The position numbers and the translations under genes are program-made. A DNA stretch of 64,000 bases from Trinickia fusca (lineage in GTDB: Bacteria; Pseudomonadota; Gammaproteobacteria; Burkholderiales; Burkholderiaceae). Positions 29,774 to 38,860 of the stretch are shown piece by piece. Each line of letters starts with the position of its first letter. Within the stretch, counting starts at the first letter, position 1. Below the pieces are notes generated by a model. The model saw only the letters and a program-made list of their open reading frames with translations. It ran no database searches and was not told the DNA's origin. Location: assembly GCF_003628145.1 (NCBI RefSeq), contig NZ_RBZV01000004.1, positions 203,049-267,048 on the forward strand, read 5' to 3'.

Positions 29774-32700
29774 TCATTCGAGACCGAAATCGACGCGCGT
29801 CGACGGTCCGGTGTCCTTGAGATCCTGCGCGTCGAGCTTCGGCGCCACGACGAACAGGCGCTTCGTATCGACCTTGTCGGCCAAGTACTGCTGCACCACC
29901 TGTGCACGCTGCTGCGCGAGCGCGCGCAAGCTTGCCTCGTCGATCGGCGCGTGCGCGGCCAGCGAACGCTTCATGTCGTCGTCGGGCAGCGTCTTCGTGA
30001 GGCCGATGAGGTTGCGCGGCTTCTTGAAGTCGGCGTTCTTGTACACCTTCGCCAAGTAGCCGCTGTACTCGCCGGTGTCGACTTTCACCGTGGCCGGATC
30101 GACGCTCTCGCCATGCCCCACCAGTGCCTTGATCTTCTCCTTGCGCACGAGCTCGTCGACATACACGAGACGCAGCGCCGGGGTATCGATGGCGGGATCG
30201 ACGCGGCCGCTCAAGTCGAGCTTGACCTCGGGCTTCTCGGTCAGCAGCTTGGCCAGCGTGTCGAGCTTCTCGCGCGATGCATCGGTCAGGTCCGCGGAAC
30301 CCGGCGCGAACGCCAGATACTGCAGTTGCTCCGCCCCGCTCGCCCCGCCGGCGCCGATTGCGTTGGTCAGCAGCGCGAACGGTGCGGTCACGGCCTTTTC
30401 GACCAGATGGACGATCGCGCTCCAGATCAGGCCCCCGAGGCTGAACTGCGGATTGGACAGCGAACCGGACACCGGAACGTTCACGTCGATCTGGCCGCGC
30501 GAGTTCTTCAGCAGCGCGATCGCCAGGCGGACGGGCAACTTCGTCGCCGTATCGTTCTGCACATGCTCGCCGAACGTGAGCTGGTCGATGAAGATATGGT
30601 TGTTCGCGGCCAGCAGGTCATTGTCGAGCTGGTAATGCAGATCGACGTTGAGCTTGCCCTTCGTGATCGGATAGCCCGCGTACTTCGTCGAGTACGGCGA
30701 CAAGTTCGTGAGCTCGATGTCGTGCGCGCTCGCGTTCAAGTCGAGCGACGGCTTGTGCGCGAGCGGATTGACCGTGCCGCGGATCGCAATCGGCCCGTTG
30801 CCGGCCAGGCTCGCGCTCACGTCGACAGGGGCGGGCGTGGTCGCGTCGGTGGCGATCGTGCCGATCGTGCCCGTAATGTCGACGAGGTTCGCGCTGTAGT
30901 TCGGCTTCACGAAGTCGTCGGTGTAATTGACGTGGCCTTGCTGAAGCACGATTTCGCCGATGCGGGCCTTGAACGGGTTCGCCGCTGCGCCCGGTGACGG
31001 CTGGCTCGGGCTCGGTTCGACGGCCGCGACGGCCGAACCGCCCGACGGCTTCGCCGCACCGGCACTCGACGCGGCCACCTCGGCGGCGGCCTTTTGCTGT
31101 GCCAGCACGTCGTTGAGGTTCAGCTTGCCCTGCGCATCGAGCAGCACGCGCCCGAAGAAGTTCGTGAACGTGACGCGGCCTACATCGAGCGATGTGCCGT
31201 GCCCGTCGTAGCGCGCGTTCACGCGCGCGAGCGCCAGCGCACGCCAGCCCGCCAACGGTGCCGACGTAATGCGATCGAGCAGCCGCACGTCGACGAGCGC
31301 CGCGCCGCCGCGGTAGCTCGCTTGCACCGTACCCTTGGGCATGCCGACCTTCACGTCGGCGCGCGCGTTGAGCAACGCACTCGCCACGGTCGCGTTCAGT
31401 GCCGAACCGAAATACGGTTCGAAAGCCGCGACATCGAGACGATTCGCGCTGAGCGTCAGCGTGGCGTCGAGCGGACTCGGCGCGACGTTGCCCTCGATCG
31501 TCAGTGCGCCCTTGCCGTTCAGCGTCGCGGCGAGCTTGACGGGCAAGGCCCGCGAGAGATCGTCGCTGATGTTGTGCGCGTTCAGCTGGACCGCCGTGAA
31601 ATGCAGCGTCGCGGGCCGCGCGGGGCTATTGTCGACGAGGTTGGCCGCCGCATCCTTCACGTCGAGCTCGCCGATCGTGTAGTGCCAGGCCGGCTGCGCG
31701 CCGCTGGCGGGCGCCGCCGCCGCGGCAGGCCGCGGTGCGCGGCCCGGCGGGTGGCCGAGTGCGGCCAGATCGATGTTGCCGTCCTTGGCACGCGAGACAT
31801 TGACGGCGAGCCCCGTTGCATCGACGCTCGCGATCTCCGCCGTGCGGGCCGCAAGATCGACCCGCTTGATGCCGACACGGCCTTCCGTCAGCGCAAGGGC
31901 AGGCGCGGCTTTCGTCGATGCCGCGGTGCCATTGGTGCCATTACCACCGTTGCTGCCGTTCGCGTTCGCGATCTTCAGGCCCTTGAACGTGATCGTGCTA
32001 TCGCCGACGTGCACCTCGGGCGGCGTCTTCGCCCATGCCGCGTCGACGGCCAGTGACGTGCCGAGCGTGCCGTCGACGATACGCGCCGCCGTCACATCGT
32101 CGAGGTACGGCTGCACGAGCGGCAGCGGCAACGCATCGGCGTCGAGCTTGGCGTCAGCGGTCTTTCCGGCCAGGTTGAACGAGCCCGTGGCCGCGAGCGA
32201 CCCGCCCTGCGCGAGCGAGGCGTGAATCGCATAGCGGGCGGGTGTCTTGGCCAGCGTCGAGACGTCATCGAGCGTGATCGACAACGGCTTGACCTCGACC
32301 GTGACAGGTCGCGCCGTGGCTTGGTCTTCGTAACCGACCGTACCGTCGGTCAAGATGAAACGTTTGATCGAGAGATCGAGCGGCGGCGTGGTGTTGCTGT
32401 CGGCCTCGACGCTCGACGCACCCGTGGGCTTCGCCGCGCTCGCGGCTGCGGCCATGCTCGCCGCCGCTACCGTTGCCGTGTTCGCCTTGGCGTTGGTGTT
32501 TGCCTTCGCATTGGCGTCTGCGGCAGCCGGCGCGAATGTGCGCACGACACTGAGCACGCCGGCCCGATCGCGCGCCAGATGCGCCGCGGGCGCATCGAGG
32601 CGAATCTCGTCGAAGTGATAGACGCTCGCCAGCGGTTCGAGCGTCGCCGCGGCGACATGCACGGCATGCGCGGAGAACAATGGCGCGCGCCGTTCGTCGA

Positions 32701-33589
32701 CGATCTGCGCATCGGCCAGATCGGCCGTGCCCGTCACCGTCAGCGTGGGCGCGTCGCTCCTGATGAGGAAATGCAGCTTCAGATCGGCGGCCAGCTTGCC
32801 GCTCAGCACCGACACGGGCAGCTTCGCCGGCACGTAGGACATCACGCGCGGCACGTCGATGTCATCAAACTTGAGCGATATCTCCGATTCGCGTGACGCC
32901 GCGAACGGCTTCGTCTTGCCGTCGATTTCGAGCGGACTGCCGTCCACGCGCGCGGCGAAATGCGGGTCCACGAAAATATCGGTCTGCGAAGGCAGCGTCG
33001 CAATGAACGGCACGCCGAGCGACAGCCGATCGACGACATGCCGCGCGCCGAGCAGGCGGTCGTCGAAATCGACGCGACCGTTCTGCACGGCGATGTTCGA
33101 CACGGAGAACAGCGTCTGCGTCGTTTTCGGCTGGGACGGCTTGGAGAACTTCTCGACGAGGTCGGTGAAGTTGAAGCGCTGCGCGTCGTAGCGCACCACG
33201 TTCACATGCGGCGAGTCGACGGTGACCTCGCTGACGATCGGCGCGAACCGCAGCAACGACATCCACGACACCTGCACGACGAGCCGCTCGATGCTCGCGA
33301 ATTCGCCGCTGCCGCCGCGCTCGCCAAGCCGAATGCCCCGCGCCTCGAGCCGCAGCGTGTACGGATCGAGCTTGACGCGCTCGATGCTGGCGGGGCGGTC
33401 CAGCGCTTCGGTCAGCTGCTGCTGCGCAACGTGGCGGATCAGCGGCGGCGCCGCGAAGAACCCCAGCAGACCGAACAGCGTGAGGAAAATCGCCAGCCCG
33501 ATCGCGATCCGCCGTGTGCGGCGGGCACGCAACGCATCACTCAGCCTGCCGAGGGGTGAAGCCACATCGGCTTTCGGCTCGTTCGTCAT
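29774..33589 (-). CDS. Giant AsmA-like/DUF748 envelope protein
   Basis: 1271 aa. One N-terminal membrane anchor (about 27-48: IAIGLAIFLTLFGLLGFFAAPP) is followed by a very long, mostly beta, periplasmic region with DUF748/AsmA-like repeats (LDRPASIERVKLDPYTLRLEARGI near the start). Low-complexity Ala/Asn-rich spacers occur at about 355-395 and 860-890. The C-terminus has an OmpA-like segment (LAFAPGSADLTDASREKLDTLAKLL). AsmA-fold proteins form bridge-like grooves between the membranes and help phospholipid transport. That role is inferred by family. Confidence 0.85.
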   Translation of the reverse strand: MTNEPKADVASPLGRLSDALRARRTRRIAIGLAIFLTLFGLLGFFAAPPLIRHVAQQQLTEALDRPASIERVKLDPYTLRLEARGIRLGERGGSGEFASIERLVVQVSWMSLLRFAPIVSEVTVDSPHVNVVRYDAQRFNFTDLVEKFSKPSQPKTTQTLFSVSNIAVQNGRVDFDDRLLGARHVVDRLSLGVPFIATLPSQTDIFVDPHFAARVDGSPLEIDGKTKPFAASRESEISLKFDDIDVPRVMSYVPAKLPVSVLSGKLAADLKLHFLIRSDAPTLTVTGTADLADAQIVDERRAPLFSAHAVHVAAATLEPLASVYHFDEIRLDAPAAHLARDRAGVLSVVRTFAPAAADANAKANTNAKANTATVAAASMAAAASAAKPTGASSVEADSNTTPPLDLSIKRFILTDGTVGYEDQATARPVTVEVKPLSITLDDVSTLAKTPARYAIHASLAQGGSLAATGSFNLAGKTADAKLDADALPLPLVQPYLDDVTAARIVDGTLGTSLAVDAAWAKTPPEVHVGDSTITFKGLKIANANGSNGGNGTNGTAASTKAAPALALTEGRVGIKRVDLAARTAEIASVDATGLAVNVSRAKDGNIDLAALGHPPGRAPRPAAAAAPASGAQPAWHYTIGELDVKDAAANLVDNSPARPATLHFTAVQLNAHNISDDLSRALPVKLAATLNGKGALTIEGNVAPSPLDATLTLSANRLDVAAFEPYFGSALNATVASALLNARADVKVGMPKGTVQASYRGGAALVDVRLLDRITSAPLAGWRALALARVNARYDGHGTSLDVGRVTFTNFFGRVLLDAQGKLNLNDVLAQQKAAAEVAASSAGAAKPSGGSAVAAVEPSPSQPSPGAAANPFKARIGEIVLQQGHVNYTDDFVKPNYSANLVDITGTIGTIATDATTPAPVDVSASLAGNGPIAIRGTVNPLAHKPSLDLNASAHDIELTNLSPYSTKYAGYPITKGKLNVDLHYQLDNDLLAANNHIFIDQLTFGEHVQNDTATKLPVRLAIALLKNSRGQIDVNVPVSGSLSNPQFSLGGLIWSAIVHLVEKAVTAPFALLTNAIGAGGASGAEQLQYLAFAPGSADLTDASREKLDTLAKLLTEKPEVKLDLSGRVDPAIDTPALRLVYVDELVRKEKIKALVGHGESVDPATVKVDTGEYSGYLAKVYKNADFKKPRNLIGLTKTLPDDDMKRSLAAHAPIDEASLRALAQQRAQVVQQYLADKVDTKRLFVVAPKLDAQDLKDTGPSTRVDFGLE

Positions 33590-33626
33590 TCATGTACTCC
33601 GTTACCGCCAAATATCAAATACCAGG

Positions 33627-35129
33627 TTACTGCCGGGTTACCGCGGGCGGTTGCCAACTGCTGTCGATCGCGCGGGCCTGCGGCGCGTAAAGCCGCATCA
33701 CGAGCTGAAACGGACCGCTCGGCACGGCCAGCCAGTTCGGCTGGTGGGCCTTGATCGGCGCGTTGGTCTGCACGTAGATGTCGATCGAACCGTCGCGGTT
33801 GCGGCGCAGCACGTCACGTGAGCTGATCGAGCGGCGCGCGGTATGCGCGTCGCCGAGCGCGCCGTCGGTCGTATAGGCCGTGATGGTCCAGAAGCCGCGT
33901 ACGGGCGGCAACGACTTCGCCGCGAAATGCAGCACATAGCGGTTCGAGCCGTCGAGTGCCTGGCCATCGCCATCGGCCTTCACGATCGGCGACACTTCAT
34001 CGTCCTTCGTCCCGGTGCCGGGACGCGTGTAGGCCGCGTACGCGCGCAGCGCGTAGTCCTCGCCGTAGTGGCCGACACCGTCGCCGAGCCAGACCCAGCC
34101 GTTGCTCGACAACCCATTGACGGGCGGCGTCGCCATGCGCGTGCGTGCCTCGGCCACACCCGCCGCGATCGCCGAGGCCGAGCCGTCAGGCAGATGCACG
34201 GCTTCGCCCGGCTTGACACCGAAATCGGCGAGGAGCTTCAGCGCATGCGCGTCGGACGGCGGGTTGTCGCGCAGGGCGTCGGCAAGCCGCGTGAAGAACG
34301 TGGCCGCATCGAGCTCGACGACGGCTTCGGCTTGCGCCGCCGGCGTATCGGCCAGCACGGCGGTGCCGTCCGGATCGTTGTTCGCCGCATCACGCTCGCG
34401 GGCATCGCGCTTGGCCATATGCTTACCGCGCGGCTCGTGCTGCTTGGTGTGCGCTTCGCTGACGTAGCCCGACAGCGGCGCCACGCGCACTTCCTCTTGC
34501 AGCCGCTTCGCGACCGGCACTTCGCGCGCGCCGTTGGCGGCGACGCGCACCGACAACCACAGGCTCTTGCCCGGCGCATCGACGCGCTCGACGCCGGCCG
34601 GCAGCTTACCATCCCAGCCCGGCGGCACGAGCGCAACCGTTTGCGCTTTCGGCTGACCGTTATGCGGGTTAGCCGACGTCCCCGTCGACCACACGACGTT
34701 CGTCCACATATCGAGCACGCGCGCGTCGAGGTAGCGGCCGCGCGTGGCCGGCAGCGAAACGACGACAGGCTCGGCCGTCAGATCGAGCCAGGCCGAAGAA
34801 GCGAGCGTATCGATGTCGGGCATCGACGGCGTATCGCCGGCCGTCGGCAGCGTATCGGTGTGGCGCAGCGTATTGACGTTCGCGGCCTGCGCGTCGCTCG
34901 CGCTGCCTAGCGCGGCCGCACGCGCCGTCGTCATCACGACGAGCGGGTAGCCGAATACGTAGGAATCGGCGACTTCGTCCTTGGTCCAGCCGCTCGCACT
35001 GGCGGCCGGCGTGGCGGGAGGTTGTGCGGCGCAGCCGGCCAAGAGGACCACGGCAGCGCAGGCAAACCAGGAACAGGCCCGGGCGGGCGAAAGCGGTTTT
35101 CGAATTTTTGTTGTCATGGGAGCAATCAT
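33627..35129 (-). CDS. DUF1254/DUF1214 lipoprotein
   Basis: Up to 500 aa; the ATG codons at 35129 and 35117 are both possible, neither with a strong ribosome site. The lipobox VVLLAGC near residue 32 marks a lipoprotein. DUF1254 (DEVADSYVFGYPLVVMTTAR ... RYLDARVLDMWTNVV) precedes DUF1214 (GFWTITAYTTDGAL ... SIDIYVQT), the usual order. A charged Lys/Arg/Asp insert at about 230-260 separates them. Biochemical function of the family is unclear. Confidence 0.85.
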   Translation of the reverse strand: MIAPMTTKIRKPLSPARACSWFACAAVVLLAGCAAQPPATPAASASGWTKDEVADSYVFGYPLVVMTTARAAALGSASDAQAANVNTLRHTDTLPTAGDTPSMPDIDTLASSAWLDLTAEPVVVSLPATRGRYLDARVLDMWTNVVWSTGTSANPHNGQPKAQTVALVPPGWDGKLPAGVERVDAPGKSLWLSVRVAANGAREVPVAKRLQEEVRVAPLSGYVSEAHTKQHEPRGKHMAKRDARERDAANNDPDGTAVLADTPAAQAEAVVELDAATFFTRLADALRDNPPSDAHALKLLADFGVKPGEAVHLPDGSASAIAAGVAEARTRMATPPVNGLSSNGWVWLGDGVGHYGEDYALRAYAAYTRPGTGTKDDEVSPIVKADGDGQALDGSNRYVLHFAAKSLPPVRGFWTITAYTTDGALGDAHTARRSISSRDVLRRNRDGSIDIYVQTNAPIKAHQPNWLAVPSGPFQLVMRLYAPQARAIDSSWQPPAVTRQ

Positions 35130-35328
35130 TGGGAAGCGGCCGGCGCTCTCGCCACCAGGCCGTTGCGCGCCGCTCGGGCAAAGCCGGCTCGCGCGCTGCG
35201 TTGTCGAATGAATCGCGAAAGCGTTTTATCGTATCCTCGATCGCTAGGCAAGGACAACGCCGCGCCCGTATCCGCTTCGCCCTCATGTTCGCACACCGGG
35301 CACGTCGGGATTCTCAAGGATTCTCAAG

Positions 35329-35979
35329 ATGTATGTACCCGCCCATTTCGAAGAAAACCGTCCCGACACGCTGCGCGAGCTGATCGAGCGGTATCCGCTC
35401 GGCATCCTCGTCAACGTCGGCGAAAACGGGCTCGACGCGAACCATGTCCCTTTCGAATTCGACACCGCCGCCGGGCCGCACGGCACGCTGCGCGCGCACG
35501 TTGCGCGTGCCAACCCGGTCTGGCGCGAAGCGGCCGGGCAACCGGAGGCGCTCGTCATCTTCCGGGGCCCGTCGGCTTACATCTCGCCGAACTGGTATCC
35601 GAGCAAGCATGAGACGCACCGGCTGGTGCCGACCTATAACTACATGGTCGTGCACGCGCATGGCCGCATGGTCATCCGTGAGGACGAAGCCTTCCTGCGC
35701 GGGTTGGTCGCGCGCCTGACGCGCCGCATGGAGGCGCAGGCCGGCGAGCCGCGCCCGTGGCGGATGGGCGATGCGCCGCCCGAGTTCATCGCGCAGTTGC
35801 TCGAACACATCGTCGGCATCGAAATCGAGGTCACGCGGCTCGTCGGCAAGTGGAAGCTGAGCCAGAACCGGGATGCGCGCGACCGGCTCGGCGCGATCGC
35901 CGCGCTCGAGGCGCTCGGAGACGACGAGAGCCGCGCCGTGGCCGCGGCCATGCGTGCCGCGCCGCCCGAGCTCGGTTGA
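35329..35979 (+). CDS. PaiB-like FMN-binding protein
   Basis: 216 aa. It starts MYVPAHFEE and continues with ANHVPFEFD, YISPNWYPSKHETHRLVPTYNY and VGIEIEVTRLVGKWKLSQNR, all typical of the PaiB/FMN-binding split-barrel family. Members were described as negative regulators (B. subtilis PaiB) but may be flavin oxidoreductases. The gene stands alone, and the leader has a tandem GGATTCTCAA repeat at 35309-35329. Confidence 0.9.
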   Translation: MYVPAHFEENRPDTLRELIERYPLGILVNVGENGLDANHVPFEFDTAAGPHGTLRAHVARANPVWREAAGQPEALVIFRGPSAYISPNWYPSKHETHRLVPTYNYMVVHAHGRMVIREDEAFLRGLVARLTRRMEAQAGEPRPWRMGDAPPEFIAQLLEHIVGIEIEVTRLVGKWKLSQNRDARDRLGAIAALEALGDDESRAVAAAMRAAPPELG

Positions 35980-36061
35980 GTGGGGTCGAAGGCGGCGGCA
36001 GCATGGAATGTGCGCAAAATGTGCGCAGCTGTGGCATGACGTGGTTGAAGCGTCATATCGC

Positions 36062-36092
36062 TTGACCTTCCCATCATTGGAATGTCGACACT
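36062..36092 (+). promoter_or_regulatory. CueR-type copper-responsive promoter of copA
   Basis: TTGACC (36062-36067) as -35 is followed by a 19-bp spacer carrying ACCTTCC (36065-36071) and GGAATGT (36079-36085), the CueR/MerR dyad, and a -10 near GACACT (36087-36092). The over-long spacer is the MerR-family hallmark. No cueR gene is in the window. Confidence 0.7.
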
Positions 36093-36137
36093 GTCGTCTG
36101 TCGCGGCAGTGCGCCGTCTTTTCCTAGACTTTCTTTC

Positions 36138-38405
36138 ATGACCGACCTATCTACTCCCGCCCCCGCGCTCGCAACAGCCGAGCTCGACATCGGCGGCATG
36201 ACCTGCGCGTCGTGCGTCAAGCGCGTCGAGAAGGCGCTGACGCGCGTGCCGGGCGTCGCCACGGTGTCCGTGAACCTGGCCACCGAGCGCGCCACCGTCG
36301 GCCTGCCGGCCACGCAAGCGGCCGAAGTCATGGACGAGCTCGTGAAGGCCGTCGTCGACGCAGGCTATGAGGCACGACCCGTCGTGCACGATGACGCAGC
36401 CACCAGCGCAGCCGAAGCCGCCGAAACCGCAGAGGCGGCCCGCTTGCGCGAAGCCCGCCGCGAGCTCGCGATCGTGGCCGGTTGTGCGGTACTGGCCCTG
36501 CCACTGCTGCTGCCGATGGTGGCAGGCCCGCTGGGCCTCGCGCTCGAATTGCCCGCCTGGCTCCAACTGACGCTCGCGAGCGTCGTGCAGTTCGGCGCGG
36601 GGGCGCGCTTTTACGTCGGCGCCTATCGCGCGGTGCGCGCGCGTGCCGGCAACATGGACCTGCTCGTGGCGCTCGGCACGTCGGCGGCCTACGGCGTGAG
36701 CCTGTGGCAGATGCTGGCCCACCCCGGCGACACCCTGCATCTGTACTTCGAAGCGGCGGCCGTCGTCATCGTGCTCGTGCGACTCGGCAAGTGGCTCGAG
36801 ACGCGGGCCAAGCGCGAAACCACCCAGGCCATTCGCGCGCTCAATGCGCTGCGGCCCGAGCGCGCGCACGTCAAGCGCGACGACGGCACCGAGCACGAGG
36901 TGCCGCTCGCGCAGGTGCGCGTGGGCATGATCGTCGCGGTGCGGCCCGGCGAGCGCTTGCCCGTCGACGGCGTGATTCGTGCCGGCCATACCCATGTCGA
37001 CGAATCGCTGATCACGGGCGAGAGCCTGCCGGTCGCAAAGGGTCCTGGCGAACGCGTAACGGCAGGGTCGATCAACGGCGAGGGCCTGATCGAAGTCACC
37101 ACCCGCGCGACGGGCGCCGAAACAACGCTCGCGCGCATCATCCGGCTCGTCGAGACCGCGCAGGCGCAAAAGGCGCCGATCCAGCGGCTCGTCGATCGCG
37201 TCAGCGCGGTGTTCGTGCCGGTCATCCTGATCATTGCGACGGCGACGCTGGTCGGCTGGTTGTTCGCGGGCGCCCCAGCGGAGACGGCCATCCTCAATGC
37301 GGTGTCGGTGCTCGTCATTGCCTGCCCGTGTGCGCTGGGTCTTGCGACGCCGGCTGCGATCATGGCCGGCACAGGCGTGGCCGCGCGTCACGGCGTGCTG
37401 ATCAAGGACGCCGAAGCGCTCGAGCTTGCGCAGCGCGTGGCCGTGATCGCCTTCGACAAGACCGGTACGTTGACCGTCGGCAAGCCGCGGCTCGTGGGGT
37501 TCGAAGCGATCGGCATCGATGAGGCGCGCGCGCTTGCGCTGACTGCCGCCGTCGAACGCGGCAGCGACCATCCGCTTGCCCAGGCGCTCGTCGCTGCCTT
37601 CGACGCGAACGAGGCGGCCCGGCGGGTTGCATTGCCCAGCGCATCGCAAGTGCGAGCGGTCGCCGGACGTGGCGTCGAAGCAAACGTCGACGGTCGGACC
37701 TATTTCGTCGGCAACGCGCGCTGGCTGGCAGAGCTCGGTATCGAGCCCCCCTCCGAGGTGGCTGCGCGTGCGAATCAATGGGAAACGGCGGGCAACACGG
37801 TCTCCTGGCTGATCGCCGCGGCGACGCCGTCAGAACCGGCTGCCGTGCGCGCGCTGATCGCGTTCGGCGATACGGTAAAGCCGAACGCGCGCGACGCCGT
37901 CGAGCGCCTGGCCGCGCGCGGCGTCAAAAGCGTGCTGGTGACGGGCGATAACCACGGTGCAGCCGCCAGCGTGGCAGCCACGCTCGGCATCGACGAATAT
38001 CATGCACAGGTGTTGCCGGAAGACAAGGCGCGCGTCGTGCAGGAGTTGAAGGCACGCACGAACGGCGTCGTGGCGATGGCCGGCGACGGCATCAACGATG
38101 CACCCGCGCTGGCCGCGGCCGACATTGGCATCGCCCTCGCGAGCGGCACCGATGTCGCCATGCATGCGGCCGGTGTCACGCTGATGCGCGGCGATCCGGC
38201 GCTCGTCGCCGATGCGATCGACATCTCGCGGCGAACTTATCGCAAGATCCAGCAGAACCTGTTCTGGGCGTTCGTCTACAACCTGATCGGTATTCCGCTG
38301 GCCGCACTGGGCTGGTTGAATCCGATGCTCGCGGGTGCGGCAATGGCGTTCTCGAGCGTCAGCGTCGTGACGAACGCGCTGCTGCTCAAGCGGTGGAAAC
38401 AGTGA
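36138..38405 (+). CDS. copA: Copper-exporting P1B-type ATPase CopA
   Basis: 755 aa. One HMA domain with GGMTCASC (Cys23, Cys26), then the membrane domain with CPC in [13 protein letters not shown], phosphorylation motif [15 protein letters not shown] (HP) and [12 protein letters not shown]. The C-terminal helices contain YNLIGIP and the [15 protein letters not shown] segment, as in Cu(I) pumps. It pumps Cu+ out of the cytoplasm and is driven by a CueR-type promoter 70 bp upstream. Confidence 0.95.
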   Translation: MTDLSTPAPALATAELDIGGMTCASCVKRVEKALTRVPGVATVSVNLATERATVGLPATQAAEVMDELVKAVVDAGYEARPVVHDDAATSAAEAAETAEAARLREARRELAIVAGCAVLALPLLLPMVAGPLGLALELPAWLQLTLASVVQFGAGARFYVGAYRAVRARAGNMDLLVALGTSAAYGVSLWQMLAHPGDTLHLYFEAAAVVIVLVRLGKWLETRAKRETTQAIRALNALRPERAHVKRDDGTEHEVPLAQVRVGMIVAVRPGERLPVDGVIRAGHTHVDESLITGESLPVAKGPGERVTAGSINGEGLIEVTTRATGAETTLARIIRLVETAQAQKAPIQRLVDRVSAVFVPVILIIATATLVGWLFAGAPAETAILNAVSVLVIACPCALGLATPAAIMAGTGVAARHGVLIKDAEALELAQRVAVIAFDKTGTLTVGKPRLVGFEAIGIDEARALALTAAVERGSDHPLAQALVAAFDANEAARRVALPSASQVRAVAGRGVEANVDGRTYFVGNARWLAELGIEPPSEVAARANQWETAGNTVSWLIAAATPSEPAAVRALIAFGDTVKPNARDAVERLAARGVKSVLVTGDNHGAAASVAATLGIDEYHAQVLPEDKARVVQELKARTNGVVAMAGDGINDAPALAAADIGIALASGTDVAMHAAGVTLMRGDPALVADAIDISRRTYRKIQQNLFWAFVYNLIGIPLAALGWLNPMLAGAAMAFSSVSVVTNALLLKRWKQ

Positions 38406-38434
38406 TCGACGCGAGCGGCTCTTGAAGCGTGAAG

Positions 38435-38456
38435 CGGCGGCCCGATAAGGCCGCCG
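38435..38456 (+). terminator. Hairpin between copA and the His-rich gene
   Basis: CGGCGGCC (38435-38442), loop CGATAA, GGCCGCCG (38449-38456), then TTCGTTT. Probably a terminator for copA, shared by the converging gene. Confidence 0.65.
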
Positions 38457-38471
38457 TTCGTTTAGCAGCGG

Positions 38472-38744
38472 TTAGTGGACTTCATGGTCGTCGTCGTGGC
38501 GATGGTCCCGGTCGCGGTACGGATCATGATCGTGAGGATGTCGACGCATCCATTCGTCGTGCTCCCAGTAGCGATGGCCGTCCCAATACCGGTCACCGTG
38601 CCACCCCAGCGACAGCTGGATGTTGACGCCCGGCTGCGCAGGCTCCCCATACGTTTGCGCCGTCGCGACGCTCGCAGTGAACAGCGCCCAAAGCGCAGTG
38701 GCTGCGATCGTCGCGGCCCGCGTGGCAATCGTCATAGATTTCAT
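38472..38744 (-). CDS. Small exported His/Asp/Trp-rich protein, possible metal binder
   Basis: About 90 aa (ATG 38744, GGAGG 5 nt upstream; ATG 38747 is also possible). The signal peptide ends near VATAQT. The mature ~60 residues hold WHGDRYWDGHRYWEHDEW and a tail of HPHDHD and DRDHRHDDDHEVH. There are about ten His and many Asp and no Cys. Position beside copA suggests periplasmic copper buffering, but that is inference. It could equally be a general envelope protein. Confidence 0.7.
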   Translation of the reverse strand: MKSMTIATRAATIAATALWALFTASVATAQTYGEPAQPGVNIQLSLGWHGDRYWDGHRYWEHDEWMRRHPHDHDPYRDRDHRHDDDHEVH

Positions 38745-38860
38745 CATTACCTCCAGTTCCGGCTTACGTGCCTATCGATTGATAAGCATCCGCTGTGCCC
38801 GTTTCAACTGAAGGTATGCGCTGCGACGACTCGAAAGCTGGGCCGGCGCGTGAAGCACGC

